Source: Polynucleobacter sp. Tro8-14-1 (GTDB taxonomy: Bacteria > Pseudomonadota > Gammaproteobacteria > Burkholderiales > Burkholderiaceae). Taken from it: 64,000 nucleotides of DNA. The notes beneath the pieces were generated by a model that was not told the DNA's origin, ran no database searches, and was given only the letters and a program-made list of their open reading frames with translations. The DNA lies in contig NZ_JACVPX010000001.1 in NCBI RefSeq assembly GCF_018881655.1, forward strand, positions 248,001-312,000. The letters are read 5' to 3'. Shown here piece by piece: positions 57,742-64,000 of this stretch. The translations under genes and the position numbers were made by a program. Each line of letters begins with the position of its first letter. Position 1 is the first letter of the stretch.

Positions 57742-59718
57742 ATGGCGCTCATTCCACAATCCTTCATTGCCGATCTTTTAAATCGGGTTGATATCGTTGA
57801 TGTGGTTGGGCAGCACGTTAAGCTAAAAAAAGCGGGCGCGAACTTTCAGGGTTTGTGCCCCTTCCATTCAGAGAAGTCCCCATCATTTTCAGTTTCACCT
57901 ACTAAACAGTTTTATCATTGCTTTGGTTGTGGCGCCCATGGATCTGCCATTAGTTTCTTAATGGAGTATTCCGGACTTGGATATGTGGATGCTATTGAAG
58001 ATCTTGCGCGTTCCGTAGGCTTAGATGTGCCTCGTGAAGAGCGCACTGCAAATGATGTAGCGAGACAGCAGCAAGCAATGGCATTGAGTGAGGTGATGAG
58101 CACTGCTGCAGATTGGTATCGCCAACAACTCAAAGGCAATACCAGGGCAGTTGAGTATTTAAAGGGCCGTGGACTCACTGGTGAGATTGCTAAGCGTTAT
58201 GCCTTAGGTTATGCGCCTGACGGCTGGCAGGGTCTTGAAGCAGTATTTGGCCCCTACTCTAATGATGAGGTTGCCAAGACTTTGCTAGAGGGCGGTTTAC
58301 TGATTCAGGGTGAACAGTCCGAAGGTGCAAATGTAAAGCGCTACGACCGTTTCCGTGACCGCATTATGTTTCCTATTCGCAATCCCAAAGGTCAAACCAT
58401 TGGCTTTGGTGGACGGATCTTGGATCAAGGTGAACCCAAGTATTTAAATTCTCCTGAGACGCCATTGTTCTCAAAAGGCAATACGCTTTATGGCTTGTTT
58501 GAAGCAAGACAAGCGATTCGTACCCAGGAATATGTTTTGGTGTGCGAAGGTTATATGGATGTTGTTGCCTTAGCGCAATTGGGTTTTCCAAATGCGGTTG
58601 CAACACTGGGTACAGCTTGTACAGCAAACCATGTACGCATGCTACTCAGACAAACCGATAAAGTGGTTTTCTCATTTGATGGTGACTCCGCTGGTCAACG
58701 TGCTGCCCAGCGTGCTCTTGAAGCATGTTTGCCGCTCATGTCAGATGATAAAGAAATTCGCTTCTTATTCTTACCGACAGAGCATGACCCTGATAGCTAT
58801 GTTCGTGCTTATGGCGCACCTGCTTTTGAGAAGGTGATTAAAGAGGCTATGTCTATCTCTAGCTTCTTCTTTAAGGTTGTTAGTGAGGGTCACGAGCAAA
58901 CTACCCCAGAAGGTCGAGCCCATACCCATCATGCCGCTAAGCCACTTTTACTCTCGATGCCTCCCATTGCTTTGCGTACGCAAATTCTGCGCGAACTCGC
59001 GATTCGCACCAATACTACCCCTGCAGAACTAGAAGCATTTTGTGGTTTAACAGTAGCGCCCGCACCTGTTCGTCAAACTACTTATCAGCCAGCACAGGCG
59101 CGCTATCAAGGTGGACAAGGTAATCAAGGCAACCGAAATAGCCAAAATAATTTTTCTAATAATGGCAATCGTCAAGGCGCGCCTTGGCAAGCATCCAAAG
59201 GTTCTGCAAAAAGAGTTGCTACTCAAAATATCGAGCCACCCAAAGCGCCAACGGATTTAGCCGAGCAAATGCTGCGAGTGATTATCCAGTTTCCGCATTT
59301 AGGAAAAGCATTGGATGAAAATAAGCGCGCACTAGCATTGAAGGCGGCAGAGCAGAGATCTGAAAAAGCCCACGCTTTAATGAAAGATCTTTTGTCACAG
59401 TGTGACTTGGTTGAGTTGATTCCAGGCGAGGGTAATAAACCAGCGATCGCAGGTGCCGGCGCATTTGCCATGTTCCAAGATCAACTCTCTCGTAGTGAGT
59501 TGGCTCCTCTGTATGAGGTCCTGAGAAATCGAGTAATGGGCTCTGATTTGGAGTTAGAGGGTGCAGCTGCTGATCTTGAGGGGGCATTCAAAAAGCTGGA
59601 ATTAACCCATCTCAAGCAGGAAATGACTGAAATCGCCCAAAAGATCTCTGGAAGCATTGCTTCTGAGCAAGACAAAGCCCGTTATCGGGAATTGGGCGAA
59701 AAGCTGAAATTCTCCTAA
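57742..59718 (+). CDS. dnaG: DNA primase
   Basis: Makes RNA primers at the fork. The 658-residue protein has the N-terminal zinc finger CPFHSEKSPSFSVSPT...CFGCG, the TOPRIM catalytic core with VCEGYMDVVALAQ and SFDGDSAGQRAAQ, and a C-terminal DnaB-interaction domain. A Gln/Asn/Gly-rich linker near residues 440-490 (GNQGNRNSQNNFSNNGNRQG) is longer and more polar than in E. coli. The ATG at 57742 matches family N-termini. Confidence 0.97.
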   Translation: MALIPQSFIADLLNRVDIVDVVGQHVKLKKAGANFQGLCPFHSEKSPSFSVSPTKQFYHCFGCGAHGSAISFLMEYSGLGYVDAIEDLARSVGLDVPREERTANDVARQQQAMALSEVMSTAADWYRQQLKGNTRAVEYLKGRGLTGEIAKRYALGYAPDGWQGLEAVFGPYSNDEVAKTLLEGGLLIQGEQSEGANVKRYDRFRDRIMFPIRNPKGQTIGFGGRILDQGEPKYLNSPETPLFSKGNTLYGLFEARQAIRTQEYVLVCEGYMDVVALAQLGFPNAVATLGTACTANHVRMLLRQTDKVVFSFDGDSAGQRAAQRALEACLPLMSDDKEIRFLFLPTEHDPDSYVRAYGAPAFEKVIKEAMSISSFFFKVVSEGHEQTTPEGRAHTHHAAKPLLLSMPPIALRTQILRELAIRTNTTPAELEAFCGLTVAPAPVRQTTYQPAQARYQGGQGNQGNRNSQNNFSNNGNRQGAPWQASKGSAKRVATQNIEPPKAPTDLAEQMLRVIIQFPHLGKALDENKRALALKAAEQRSEKAHALMKDLLSQCDLVELIPGEGNKPAIAGAGAFAMFQDQLSRSELAPLYEVLRNRVMGSDLELEGAAADLEGAFKKLELTHLKQEMTEIAQKISGSIASEQDKARYRELGEKLKFS

Positions 59719-59801
59719 GAATTTACTGAAACACCCCTAGAAATCCCCCGAAATTACCCCATATTTTTAAGTGTTACGGAGGTAAAAAAGTCGCAATCGA
59801 C

Positions 59802-59807
59802 TATAAT
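59802..59807 (+). promoter_or_regulatory. Candidate rpoD -10 box
   Basis: Consensus TATAAT in the dnaG-rpoD gap, 146 bp before the rpoD ATG. The -35 position is unclear. The 234-bp gap also holds a short tandem GTAAGTGA repeat near 59875-59890; no other signal is recognised. Confidence 0.4.
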
Positions 59808-59952
59808 CCTCTGTTCCCAAGAAAAAACCGATTTAATTCAGCCACTTGCGCTTTATTTTGATGAAATTTGGGGTAAGTGAGTAAGTGAGTTACTACGGGG
59901 CTGTGTTTCATCAGTCGATATCAATAACAGTAATGTGAGTAAGTGCTAATAA

Positions 59953-62514
59953 ATGCCGAATACCAAGACCAAAAAACCAGCTCCAAAAGCGAAAGCTCCA
60001 GCTAAACCAGTAAAAGCCGCTGCAAAACCAGCGGCCAAAGCAAAAACCCCAGCTAAGCCAGTAAAGGCTGCCGCAAAACCAGTTTCTAAAGCTAAATCAC
60101 CAGCTAAGCCCGCTCCAAAAGCGAAAGCTCCTGCAAAGCCAGTAAAAGCGGCTGCAAAACCAGCGCCTAAAGCTAAGGCACCTGCTAAGCCAGCTCCAAA
60201 AGCTAAAGCACCAGTTAAACCGGTGAAGGCTGTCACAAAGCCAGCCCCTAAGGTTGCAGCTAAAGCGCCAGCAAAACCAACAAAAGCAGTTGCAAAGCCA
60301 GCGGCAAAAGCGCCGGCAAAGCCAGTTGCTAAAGCCCCTGTGAAAGCAGCAAAAGCAGAAGTCAAAGTTGAGCCAGTAAAAAAAGGTAAAGCTGCGCCTG
60401 CTCCTAAGGTTGAGCCAGTTAAAGAGGCAAAGGAAGTAAAAGCAACCAAAGATAAAAAAGCCCAGGTTGCTGAAGTTGAGGCGCCAGTAGCTGAAGAAGA
60501 AAAGAAGCGTGGCCGTAAAGCCAAGACGGATGCTCCTGCAGAAAATGCGGAGCCAGTTTTAACGGATCGTCAAAAAGCGCGTGAGCGTAAAGCTAAAGAG
60601 AAGGCGCTCTTAAAAGAATTTGCAGCACAGCAGTTGGGTACTGAAGAGCAGCAAGAGCTACGTCGTGCTCGTTTGAAGACTTTGATCAAGATGGGTATGT
60701 CCAAGGGCTATTTAACCCATGGCGAGATGAATGACGTGATGTCTGACGAGTTGTCTGATGCGGATGCATTAGAGACTTTGATCAGCTTGCTCAATGACAT
60801 CGGTATTACTGTTTACGAACAAGCGCCCGATGCTGAAACTTTAATCCTGTCTGACAATACAGAGGCCGCAGCTTCCGAAGAAGAGGCTGAAGAAAAGGCT
60901 GAAGCTGCTTTATCTACAGTTGATTCAGAATTCGGACGCACTACCGATCCAGTACGCATGTATATGCGTGAGATGGGTACAGTGGATTTGCTGACTCGCG
61001 AAGGCGAGATCGTCATTGCGAAGAAGATTGAGGCCGGCCTCAAAGATATGGTGATGGCTTTGGCCGCTTGCCCAGTAACGATTGCGGAGATTCTGAGCAA
61101 CGTTGACAAGATCGCTAGTGGCGAGATGGAGATTGACCAGTTTGTTGATGGTCTAGTTGATCCTAACGCAGAAGATATTAAGCTTGGACCTGAAGAGCCA
61201 GAAATTGATCCGGACGCTGAAGAGGGCGAAGATGACGGCGGTGAGGATGAGGGCGGCGGTGGCGGCGGTGGCGCTGCAACAGCGAATGCCAAGCAACTAG
61301 AAGAGTTAAAGCAGATTTCTTTAGAGAAGTTTGCCATCGTTCGCACACAAGCTGACAAGATGCGCCGTGCGTTTGATAAGGATGGTTATAACTGTCCTGC
61401 GTATCTGAAAGCACAAGAAGCAATTCGCGCTGAATTGCTTGGTTTCCGTTTGACAGCGAAGAGTGTTGAGAAGTTATGTGACACTATGCGCTCACAAGTA
61501 GACCAGGTATGGAAACTCGAGCGTGGCATCGTAAGTCTTTTGGTAGATAAAGTTGGCGTTAATCGTAGCGAAGTATTAAAGGACTTCCCTAAGATGTCTA
61601 TGAATTTGACTTGGACTGAGAAGTTGCTTAAAGAGAATAAGCCTTACAGCGCACTCTTGCAACGTAACGTCCCTGCAATTCAAGAACTTCAACAGAAGTT
61701 GATTGATATTCAGAAGAATGTTGTTATTCCACTTCCAGAATTAAAAGAAGTAAACAAGCAGATGATCGCTGGCGAGAAGCGTGCCCGTGAAGCGAAACGT
61801 GAGATGACGGTAGCCAACTTACGTTTGGTAATCTCCATTGCTAAGAAATACACCAACCGCGGCTTGCAGTTCTTGGACTTGATTCAAGAAGGCAACATCG
61901 GCTTGATGAAAGCGGTAGATAAGTTTGAATACCGTCGTGGCTATAAGTTCTCTACCTATGCAACATGGTGGATTCGTCAGGCGATTACTCGTTCGATTGC
62001 TGACCAGGCCCGTACGATCCGTATCCCTGTTCACATGATTGAGACAATCAACAAGATGAACCGTATCAGCCGTCAGATCTTGCAAGAAACTGGCCATGAG
62101 CCAGATGCTGCAACCTTGGCGCTGAAGATGGAGATTCCTGAAGATAAGATCCGCAAGATCATGAAGATTGCTAAAGAGCCTATCTCCATGGAGACACCAA
62201 TTGGTGACGATGAAGATTCTCATTTGGGCGACTTTATTGAAGATGGCAATACATTGGCTCCAGCCGAAGCAGCATTGCATGACTCTATGCGTGATGTGGT
62301 GAAGGACGTTCTTGATTCATTAACACCACGTGAAGCAAAAGTATTGCGTATGCGCTTTGGTGTTGAGATGAGCACTGATCACACTCTCGAAGAAGTCGGC
62401 AAGCAGTTTGACGTTACTCGTGAGCGTATTCGTCAGATCGAAGCTAAGGCCCTGAGAAAAATGCGTCATCCAAGCCGTAGCGACAAACTCAAGACCTTCC
62501 TCGAGGAAGATTGA
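59953..62514 (+). CDS. rpoD: RNA polymerase primary sigma factor (sigma-70) with an Ala/Lys/Pro-rich N-terminal extension
   Basis: An 853-residue housekeeping sigma factor. Residues 1 to about 155 are nearly all Ala, Lys, Pro and Val in repeats such as [15 protein letters not shown]; an acidic/basic stretch follows to about 205. Region 1.1 begins around [18 protein letters not shown] non-conserved acidic Gly-rich patch ([16 protein letters not shown]) lies before region 2. Regions 2.3-2.4 ([20 protein letters not shown]) and 4.2 ([20 protein letters not shown]) are normal. No Met lies between the first codon and region 1.1, so the extension is not a start-choice artefact. Extended RpoD N-termini are common in Burkholderiales. 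Confidence 0.96.
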   Translation: MPNTKTKKPAPKAKAPAKPVKAAAKPAAKAKTPAKPVKAAAKPVSKAKSPAKPAPKAKAPAKPVKAAAKPAPKAKAPAKPAPKAKAPVKPVKAVTKPAPKVAAKAPAKPTKAVAKPAAKAPAKPVAKAPVKAAKAEVKVEPVKKGKAAPAPKVEPVKEAKEVKATKDKKAQVAEVEAPVAEEEKKRGRKAKTDAPAENAEPVLTDRQKARERKAKEKALLKEFAAQQLGTEEQQELRRARLKTLIKMGMSKGYLTHGEMNDVMSDELSDADALETLISLLNDIGITVYEQAPDAETLILSDNTEAAASEEEAEEKAEAALSTVDSEFGRTTDPVRMYMREMGTVDLLTREGEIVIAKKIEAGLKDMVMALAACPVTIAEILSNVDKIASGEMEIDQFVDGLVDPNAEDIKLGPEEPEIDPDAEEGEDDGGEDEGGGGGGGAATANAKQLEELKQISLEKFAIVRTQADKMRRAFDKDGYNCPAYLKAQEAIRAELLGFRLTAKSVEKLCDTMRSQVDQVWKLERGIVSLLVDKVGVNRSEVLKDFPKMSMNLTWTEKLLKENKPYSALLQRNVPAIQELQQKLIDIQKNVVIPLPELKEVNKQMIAGEKRAREAKREMTVANLRLVISIAKKYTNRGLQFLDLIQEGNIGLMKAVDKFEYRRGYKFSTYATWWIRQAITRSIADQARTIRIPVHMIETINKMNRISRQILQETGHEPDAATLALKMEIPEDKIRKIMKIAKEPISMETPIGDDEDSHLGDFIEDGNTLAPAEAALHDSMRDVVKDVLDSLTPREAKVLRMRFGVEMSTDHTLEEVGKQFDVTRERIRQIEAKALRKMRHPSRSDKLKTFLEED

Positions 62515-62531
62515 TTGTCTAGCACTTCGAT

Positions 62532-62564
62532 ATCGTGAGTCCTTTATAAAAAAGGATTCACGAT
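62532..62564. terminator. 14-bp hairpin at the rpoD/vapC convergent junction
   Basis: ATCGTGAGTCCTTT (62532-62545) pairs with AAAGGATTCACGAT (62551-62564) with one G-T pair and a 5-nt loop. It covers the vapC stop codon. There is no T run, so termination in either direction is plausible but not proven. Confidence 0.55.
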
Positions 62565-62948
62565 CTGCAGTCTCTTATCAATTACTTGCCGGTGCTGCAT
62601 ATCTTCTGAGTACAGTTTTTCGCATCCTGCTTGCAAAGCCGCAGCAATAATCATTGAATCATAGTGATGGTATCCATATCGCCTGGACACCATCAATCCA
62701 GTTTCAAAAGTATCTATATCAAGCGATCTTACGTTGAATGTAGACGTAAATAAATCTAAGAATTCATCCAGCTCACTATTAGATATTTTTATTTTTCTAA
62801 TGCTAGCAGAAGTAAATTCATTAAGCACTTGAACGCTTATTACGTTCGATTGCTGTAAATTTTTAGTAACCCAGTCTGCTTTTTTGGTATCTGATGATAG
62901 TAAATAAAGTAGGGTATTGGTATCAAAAAATATCTTCTTAGCGTTCAT
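62544..62948 (-). CDS. VapC-type PIN-domain toxin
   Basis: A 134-residue PIN-domain ribonuclease, typical in length for VapC. The first acidic residue is Asp9 in FFDTNTLLYLLS; further acidic positions are Glu in QVLNEFTSAS and Asp in YHYDSMIIAAAL and YSEDMQH, so the catalytic set appears intact. Its start overlaps the 3' end of the antitoxin gene by 11 nt, so the two are translationally coupled. VapC toxins commonly cut tRNA or rRNA; the target of this one is unknown. Confidence 0.88.
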   Translation of the reverse strand: MNAKKIFFDTNTLLYLLSSDTKKADWVTKNLQQSNVISVQVLNEFTSASIRKIKISNSELDEFLDLFTSTFNVRSLDIDTFETGLMVSRRYGYHHYDSMIIAAALQAGCEKLYSEDMQHRQVIDKRLQIVNPFL

Positions 62949-63168
62949 TCAATTCAGATCTATCAAAGTGAAAATCAGCGGGCATGCGACCACGAAATTT
63001 TCTCAAACTTTGAAGCCTATCCTGCAGGGAAGGTTTCTTCTTAACTTGGAAATGCTTTTTATCCGCAACATGGACCTCAATGTCATCCCCTTCTTTTAGC
63101 TCTAAAAATTCGACCACTTGAGCTGGTAGACGAATGGCAAGGCTGTTCCCCCATTTTGATACGACCAT
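62938..63168 (-). CDS. AbrB/MazE-type antitoxin (VapB)
   Basis: A 76-residue antitoxin with an N-terminal swapped-hairpin DNA-binding domain (VVSKWGNSLAIRLPAQVVEF, then LKEGDDIEV) and a C-terminal toxin-binding tail ending DFHFDRSELNER. The start is ATG 63168, which has GGAG nine nt upstream; an earlier ATG at 63177 abuts that GGAG and is judged wrong. The pair is likely autoregulated through the palindrome just upstream. Confidence 0.87.
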   Translation of the reverse strand: MVVSKWGNSLAIRLPAQVVEFLELKEGDDIEVHVADKKHFQVKKKPSLQDRLQSLRKFRGRMPADFHFDRSELNER

Positions 63169-63181
63169 GATTTTCATCTCC

Positions 63182-63213
63182 TTTAGATATACATATAATA
63201 ATGTATATCTAAA
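63182..63213 (-). promoter_or_regulatory. Palindromic operator of the vapBC unit
   Basis: TTTAGATATACAT and ATGTATATCTAAA are exact 13-bp inverted repeats with an ATAATA spacer, centred 30 bp before the antitoxin ATG. Position and symmetry fit binding by an AbrB-type antitoxin dimer of dimers; TA-rich promoter elements lie inside it. Confidence 0.75.
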
Positions 63214-63270
63214 TAAAAACCAACATTTCAGCAAGTGCATACCAATCAATCATTTGAAAGCCCCTTCAAT

Positions 63271-63276
63271 TACAAT
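63271..63276 (+). promoter_or_regulatory. -10 box ahead of the tRNA half-gene
   Basis: TACAAT (5/6 match) lies 9 nt before the first base of the tRNA 5' half (63286), the normal spacing for a tRNA promoter. No good -35 box is seen. It looks like the original promoter of the tRNA-Ile2 gene. Confidence 0.5.
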
Positions 63277-63282
63277 GAGTGG

Positions 63283-63323
63283 TTAGGGCCCATAGCTCAG
63301 TTGGTTAGAGCAGGGGACTCATA
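63283..63323 (+). pseudogene. Duplicated 5' half of tRNA-Ile2(CAU), ending in the anticodon loop
   Basis: 41 bp identical to 63516-63556 except one base (G at 63314 for A at 63547). It covers the acceptor 5' strand, the D arm, the anticodon 5' strand and the CAU anticodon, then breaks off. The following bases do not contain the 3' half of a tRNA or intron sequence, so it cannot fold into a tRNA. The break is within a base or two of the point where the group I intron enters the complete copy. Confidence 0.9.
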
Positions 63324-63518
63324 AGAAAGAAGCCCTAGGGGTCTTGTAACAAAGACCTCAATGATTTCAAGAGCTTAGTGGTGAATTAGGTAGTCAAAAT
63401 TGCTTACACACCGCTTACACACCGAAGCTTTTTTCATGGTGTGTAGTAAATGCGGTTTTTATGTGGTTTTAAGAAGTAAAACACCCCTCAAAAGGTGTGT
63501 AGTAAATGTAAAGTTTTA
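63324..63518. other. 195-bp spacer with iterated integrase-arm-like motifs
   Basis: No gene is visible. It contains GCTTACACACC twice in tandem (63402-63412, 63413-63423) and, in the opposite orientation, GGTGTGTAGTAAATG twice (63438-63452, 63494-63508); all four share the core TACACACC or its complement. A small GGTCTT/AAGACC hairpin is at 63340-63357. Repeated short sites in both orientations between two copies of a tRNA segment resemble the attachment region of a tyrosine-recombinase element, but no integrase gene is present. Confidence 0.55.
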
Positions 63519-63804
63519 GGGCCCATAGCTCAGTTGGTTAGAGCAGAGGACTCATAGCGAAAGTTGTGCCTTATGCGTGGAAACTGCATAAGGGATGGTG
63601 TCAAATTCGGAGAAAGCTAAGTTCAGTAATGAATATGCTAACGCCGAGCGAAGCTTAGTAAGAAATTACTTTGAACGTGTAGAGACTAGACGGCACCCAC
63701 CTAAGTTCAGAAATGAATACGGTGAAGGCATAGTCCAGGGAGTAATGAAAATTACACAAACCGGAATCCTTTGGTCCCAGGTTCAAGTCCTGGTGGGCCC
63801 ACCA
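63519..63804 (+). tRNA. tRNA-Ile2 (anticodon CAU, lysidine type), interrupted by a group I intron
   Basis: Exon 1 is 63519-63555 and exon 2 is 63765-63804 with an encoded CCA. Joined, they fold perfectly: acceptor GGGCCCA/TGGGCCC, D arm, anticodon stem GAGGA/TCCTT (one G-T pair), loop CTCATAA, five-base variable loop, T arm CCAGG-TTCAAGT-CCTGG. Anticodon CAU fits tRNA-Met or tRNA-Ile2. C4-G69 and C5-G68, which the lysidine synthetase TilS recognises in tRNA-Ile2, are both present, and the TTCAAGT T loop resembles E. coli tRNA-Ile2, so Ile2 is preferred over elongator Met. The intron splits the gene between U36 and A37. Automated tools may miss it or call it a Met pseudogene. Confidence 0.93.
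63556..63764 (+). ncRNA. Group I self-splicing intron in the tRNA-Ile2 anticodon loop (IC3-like, 209 nt)
   Basis: All core elements can be drawn. P1: exon CAU plus AGC pairs with GUUGUG (63563-63568) over a GAAA loop, with the U-G pair at the 5' splice site. P2: 63569-63576 with 63586-63593. P3: GGTGTC 63597-63602 with GGCACC 63692-63697. P4: TCGG 63607-63610 with CCGA 63644-63647. P6: AGTAA/TTACT with a GAAA loop (63657-63670). P7, the guanosine site: GACTA 63684-63688 with TAGTC 63731-63735. P8: CACC 63698-63701 with GGTG 63721-63724 and a GAAA-capped inner stem. P9: GTAAT-GAAA-ATTAC (63742-63755). The terminal G is 63764. Core stretches such as AGAGACTAGACGGCACCCAC match the Azoarcus tRNA-Ile intron (about 205 nt) as I recall it. 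It encodes no protein. Confidence 0.95.
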
Positions 63805-63812
63805 GAAAAGCA

Positions 63813-63847
63813 AACCCTCATCAGTAATGGTGGGGGTTTTGTCTTTT
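63813..63847 (+). terminator. Intrinsic terminator after the tRNA
   Basis: AACCCTCAT (63813-63821) pairs with GTGGGGGTT (63830-63838) with two G-T pairs, followed by TTGTCTTTT. It starts 8 bp past the tRNA CCA end. Confidence 0.75.
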
Positions 63848-63875
63848 GAGCGTTACTTAAAGTAACGCTTAGAAT
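63846..63875 (+). promoter_or_regulatory. Candidate promoter with an internal palindrome for the last ORF
   Basis: -35 TTGAGC (63846-63851), 18-bp spacer, -10 TAGAAT (63870-63875). The spacer region contains AGCGTTACTT-A-AAGTAACGCT (63849-63869), a 10-bp inverted repeat. Transcription would start near the ATG at 63882, giving a leaderless mRNA. Confidence 0.4.
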
Positions 63876-63881
63876 AGTCTG

Positions 63882-64000
63882 ATGAATAATGACTCCACTA
63901 AATTAGAGGAAATAAAAAAGCTTGCCTCTACTGATTTAGGGTTACTTTTTCATAATTTCCAATCTTCTTCTACTGGGTTATCAGCGAAGCAGTGGAGGGC
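63882..64000 (+). CDS. Start of an ORF cut by the right edge, possibly a P-type cation ATPase
   Basis: Translates as MNNDSTKLEEIKKLASTDLG, then LLFHNFQSSSTGLSAKQWRA, running off the window. The GLSAKQW segment after a short helical N-terminus recalls the cation-ATPase N-terminal domain (such as Mg2+ or Ca2+ pumps), where GLS precedes a helix. With only 39 residues visible this is a guess. It begins 78 bp after the tRNA, with no Shine-Dalgarno sequence and a -10-like TAGAAT right before it. Confidence 0.45.
   Translation, partial: MNNDSTKLEEIKKLASTDLGLLFHNFQSSSTGLSAKQWR

Noticed and set aside
59953-60420. Short direct DNA repeats that could suggest a CRISPR or satellite array
   Set aside because: The repeats keep the rpoD frame, vary in length and spelling, and lack unique spacers of constant size; they are coding low-complexity sequence.
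59946-60524. Open frame of 192 codons on the minus strand opposite the 5' part of rpoD, rich in Phe, Ala and Gly
   Set aside because: It is the complement of the repetitive Ala/Lys/Pro codons of rpoD, which contain few stops on the other strand. It has no ribosome site, no family resemblance, and its composition mirrors the repeats.
61819-62280. 153-codon open frame antisense to the sigma region 2-3 part of rpoD
   Set aside because: It is opposite the most conserved part of rpoD and has no start signals.
63286-63360. A functional intron-less tRNA at the first copy
   Set aside because: After CATA there is no complement to the anticodon, T or acceptor 5' strands within a tRNA length, so a cloverleaf cannot form.
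63519-63804. Elongator tRNA-Met as the identity of the split tRNA
   Set aside because: The anticodon CAU allows it, but C4-G69 and C5-G68 and the TTCAAGT T loop match tRNA-Ile2. tRNAscan may still label it Met; a TilS-based classifier would settle it.
63595-63849. 84-codon open frame crossing the intron and tRNA exon 2
   Set aside because: It covers the group I intron core, the tRNA 3' half and the terminator, all of which have better RNA explanations. It does not resemble a homing endonuclease.

Overview
The window reads as one stretch of bacterial chromosome, most like a small-genome betaproteobacterium of the Burkholderiales, and within that Polynucleobacter. This rests on gene order (rpsU, yqeY, dnaG, rpoD; fkpB, ispH; clpS, clpA; murJ next to rpsT), on the extended N-terminus of RpoD, and on AT-leaning codon use. 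It is family recognition by eye, not a database result. Nearly all of it is dense housekeeping DNA with short gaps, 4-nt start/stop overlaps and frequent divergent gene pairs.

Layout. 1-5.6 kb: purM (cut at the left edge), miaA, a DedA membrane protein, a SirB1-type protein, murJ, rpsT. 5.6-9.6 kb: a DUF3579 protein, argF and argG (arginine synthesis), ppnP, a secreted DUF192 protein, a cold-shock protein. 9.6-14.3 kb: clpS-clpA, a small charged protein, an APC permease. 14.3-24.2 kb: a leftward block dut, coaBC, lspA, ileS, ribF, then rightward purN, an RsmB/NOP methyltransferase, a TTG-started desaturase, then rpmG and rpmB. 24.4-33.6 kb: radC, fkpB-ispH, argD, a ferredoxin-reductase fusion, an epimerase, glnS, tctBA. 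33.7-45 kb: alaS-tusA, galU, valS, uvrD, a membrane protein, thrB, a small exported protein. 45.1-51.6 kb: polA, a dienelactone hydrolase, a ZIP transporter, a rhodanese-type sulfurtransferase, a Rieske oxygenase. 51.8-62.5 kb: xseB-ispA-dxs-folE2, tsaD, and the macromolecular-synthesis cluster rpsU-yqeY-dnaG-rpoD.

The accessory part is the last 1.5 kb (62.5-64 kb). A vapBC toxin-antitoxin pair with a 13-bp palindromic operator lies beside a rearranged tRNA locus. There a 5' half of a tRNA gene with its own promoter-like -10 box is followed by 195 bp carrying iterated TTACACACC-type motifs in both orientations. A complete tRNA-Ile2 (anticodon CAU) gene comes next, and its anticodon loop is split by a 209-nt group I intron. 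Every core helix of the intron (P1, P3, P4, P7, P8, P9, terminal G) can be drawn from the sequence. It closely resembles the small self-splicing intron known from the tRNA-Ile gene of Azoarcus. The half-gene duplication ends at the same anticodon-loop position where the intron sits, so two kinds of mobile element appear to have used one site. This is the most interesting structure in the window.

Secondary points of interest are promoters placed so close to start codons that the mRNAs would be leaderless (alaS, purN, uvrD/valS, the last ORF), a palindrome over the alaS -35 box, a possible leader ORF plus hairpin before clpS, and a long Ala/Lys/Pro-rich N-terminal tail on RpoD.
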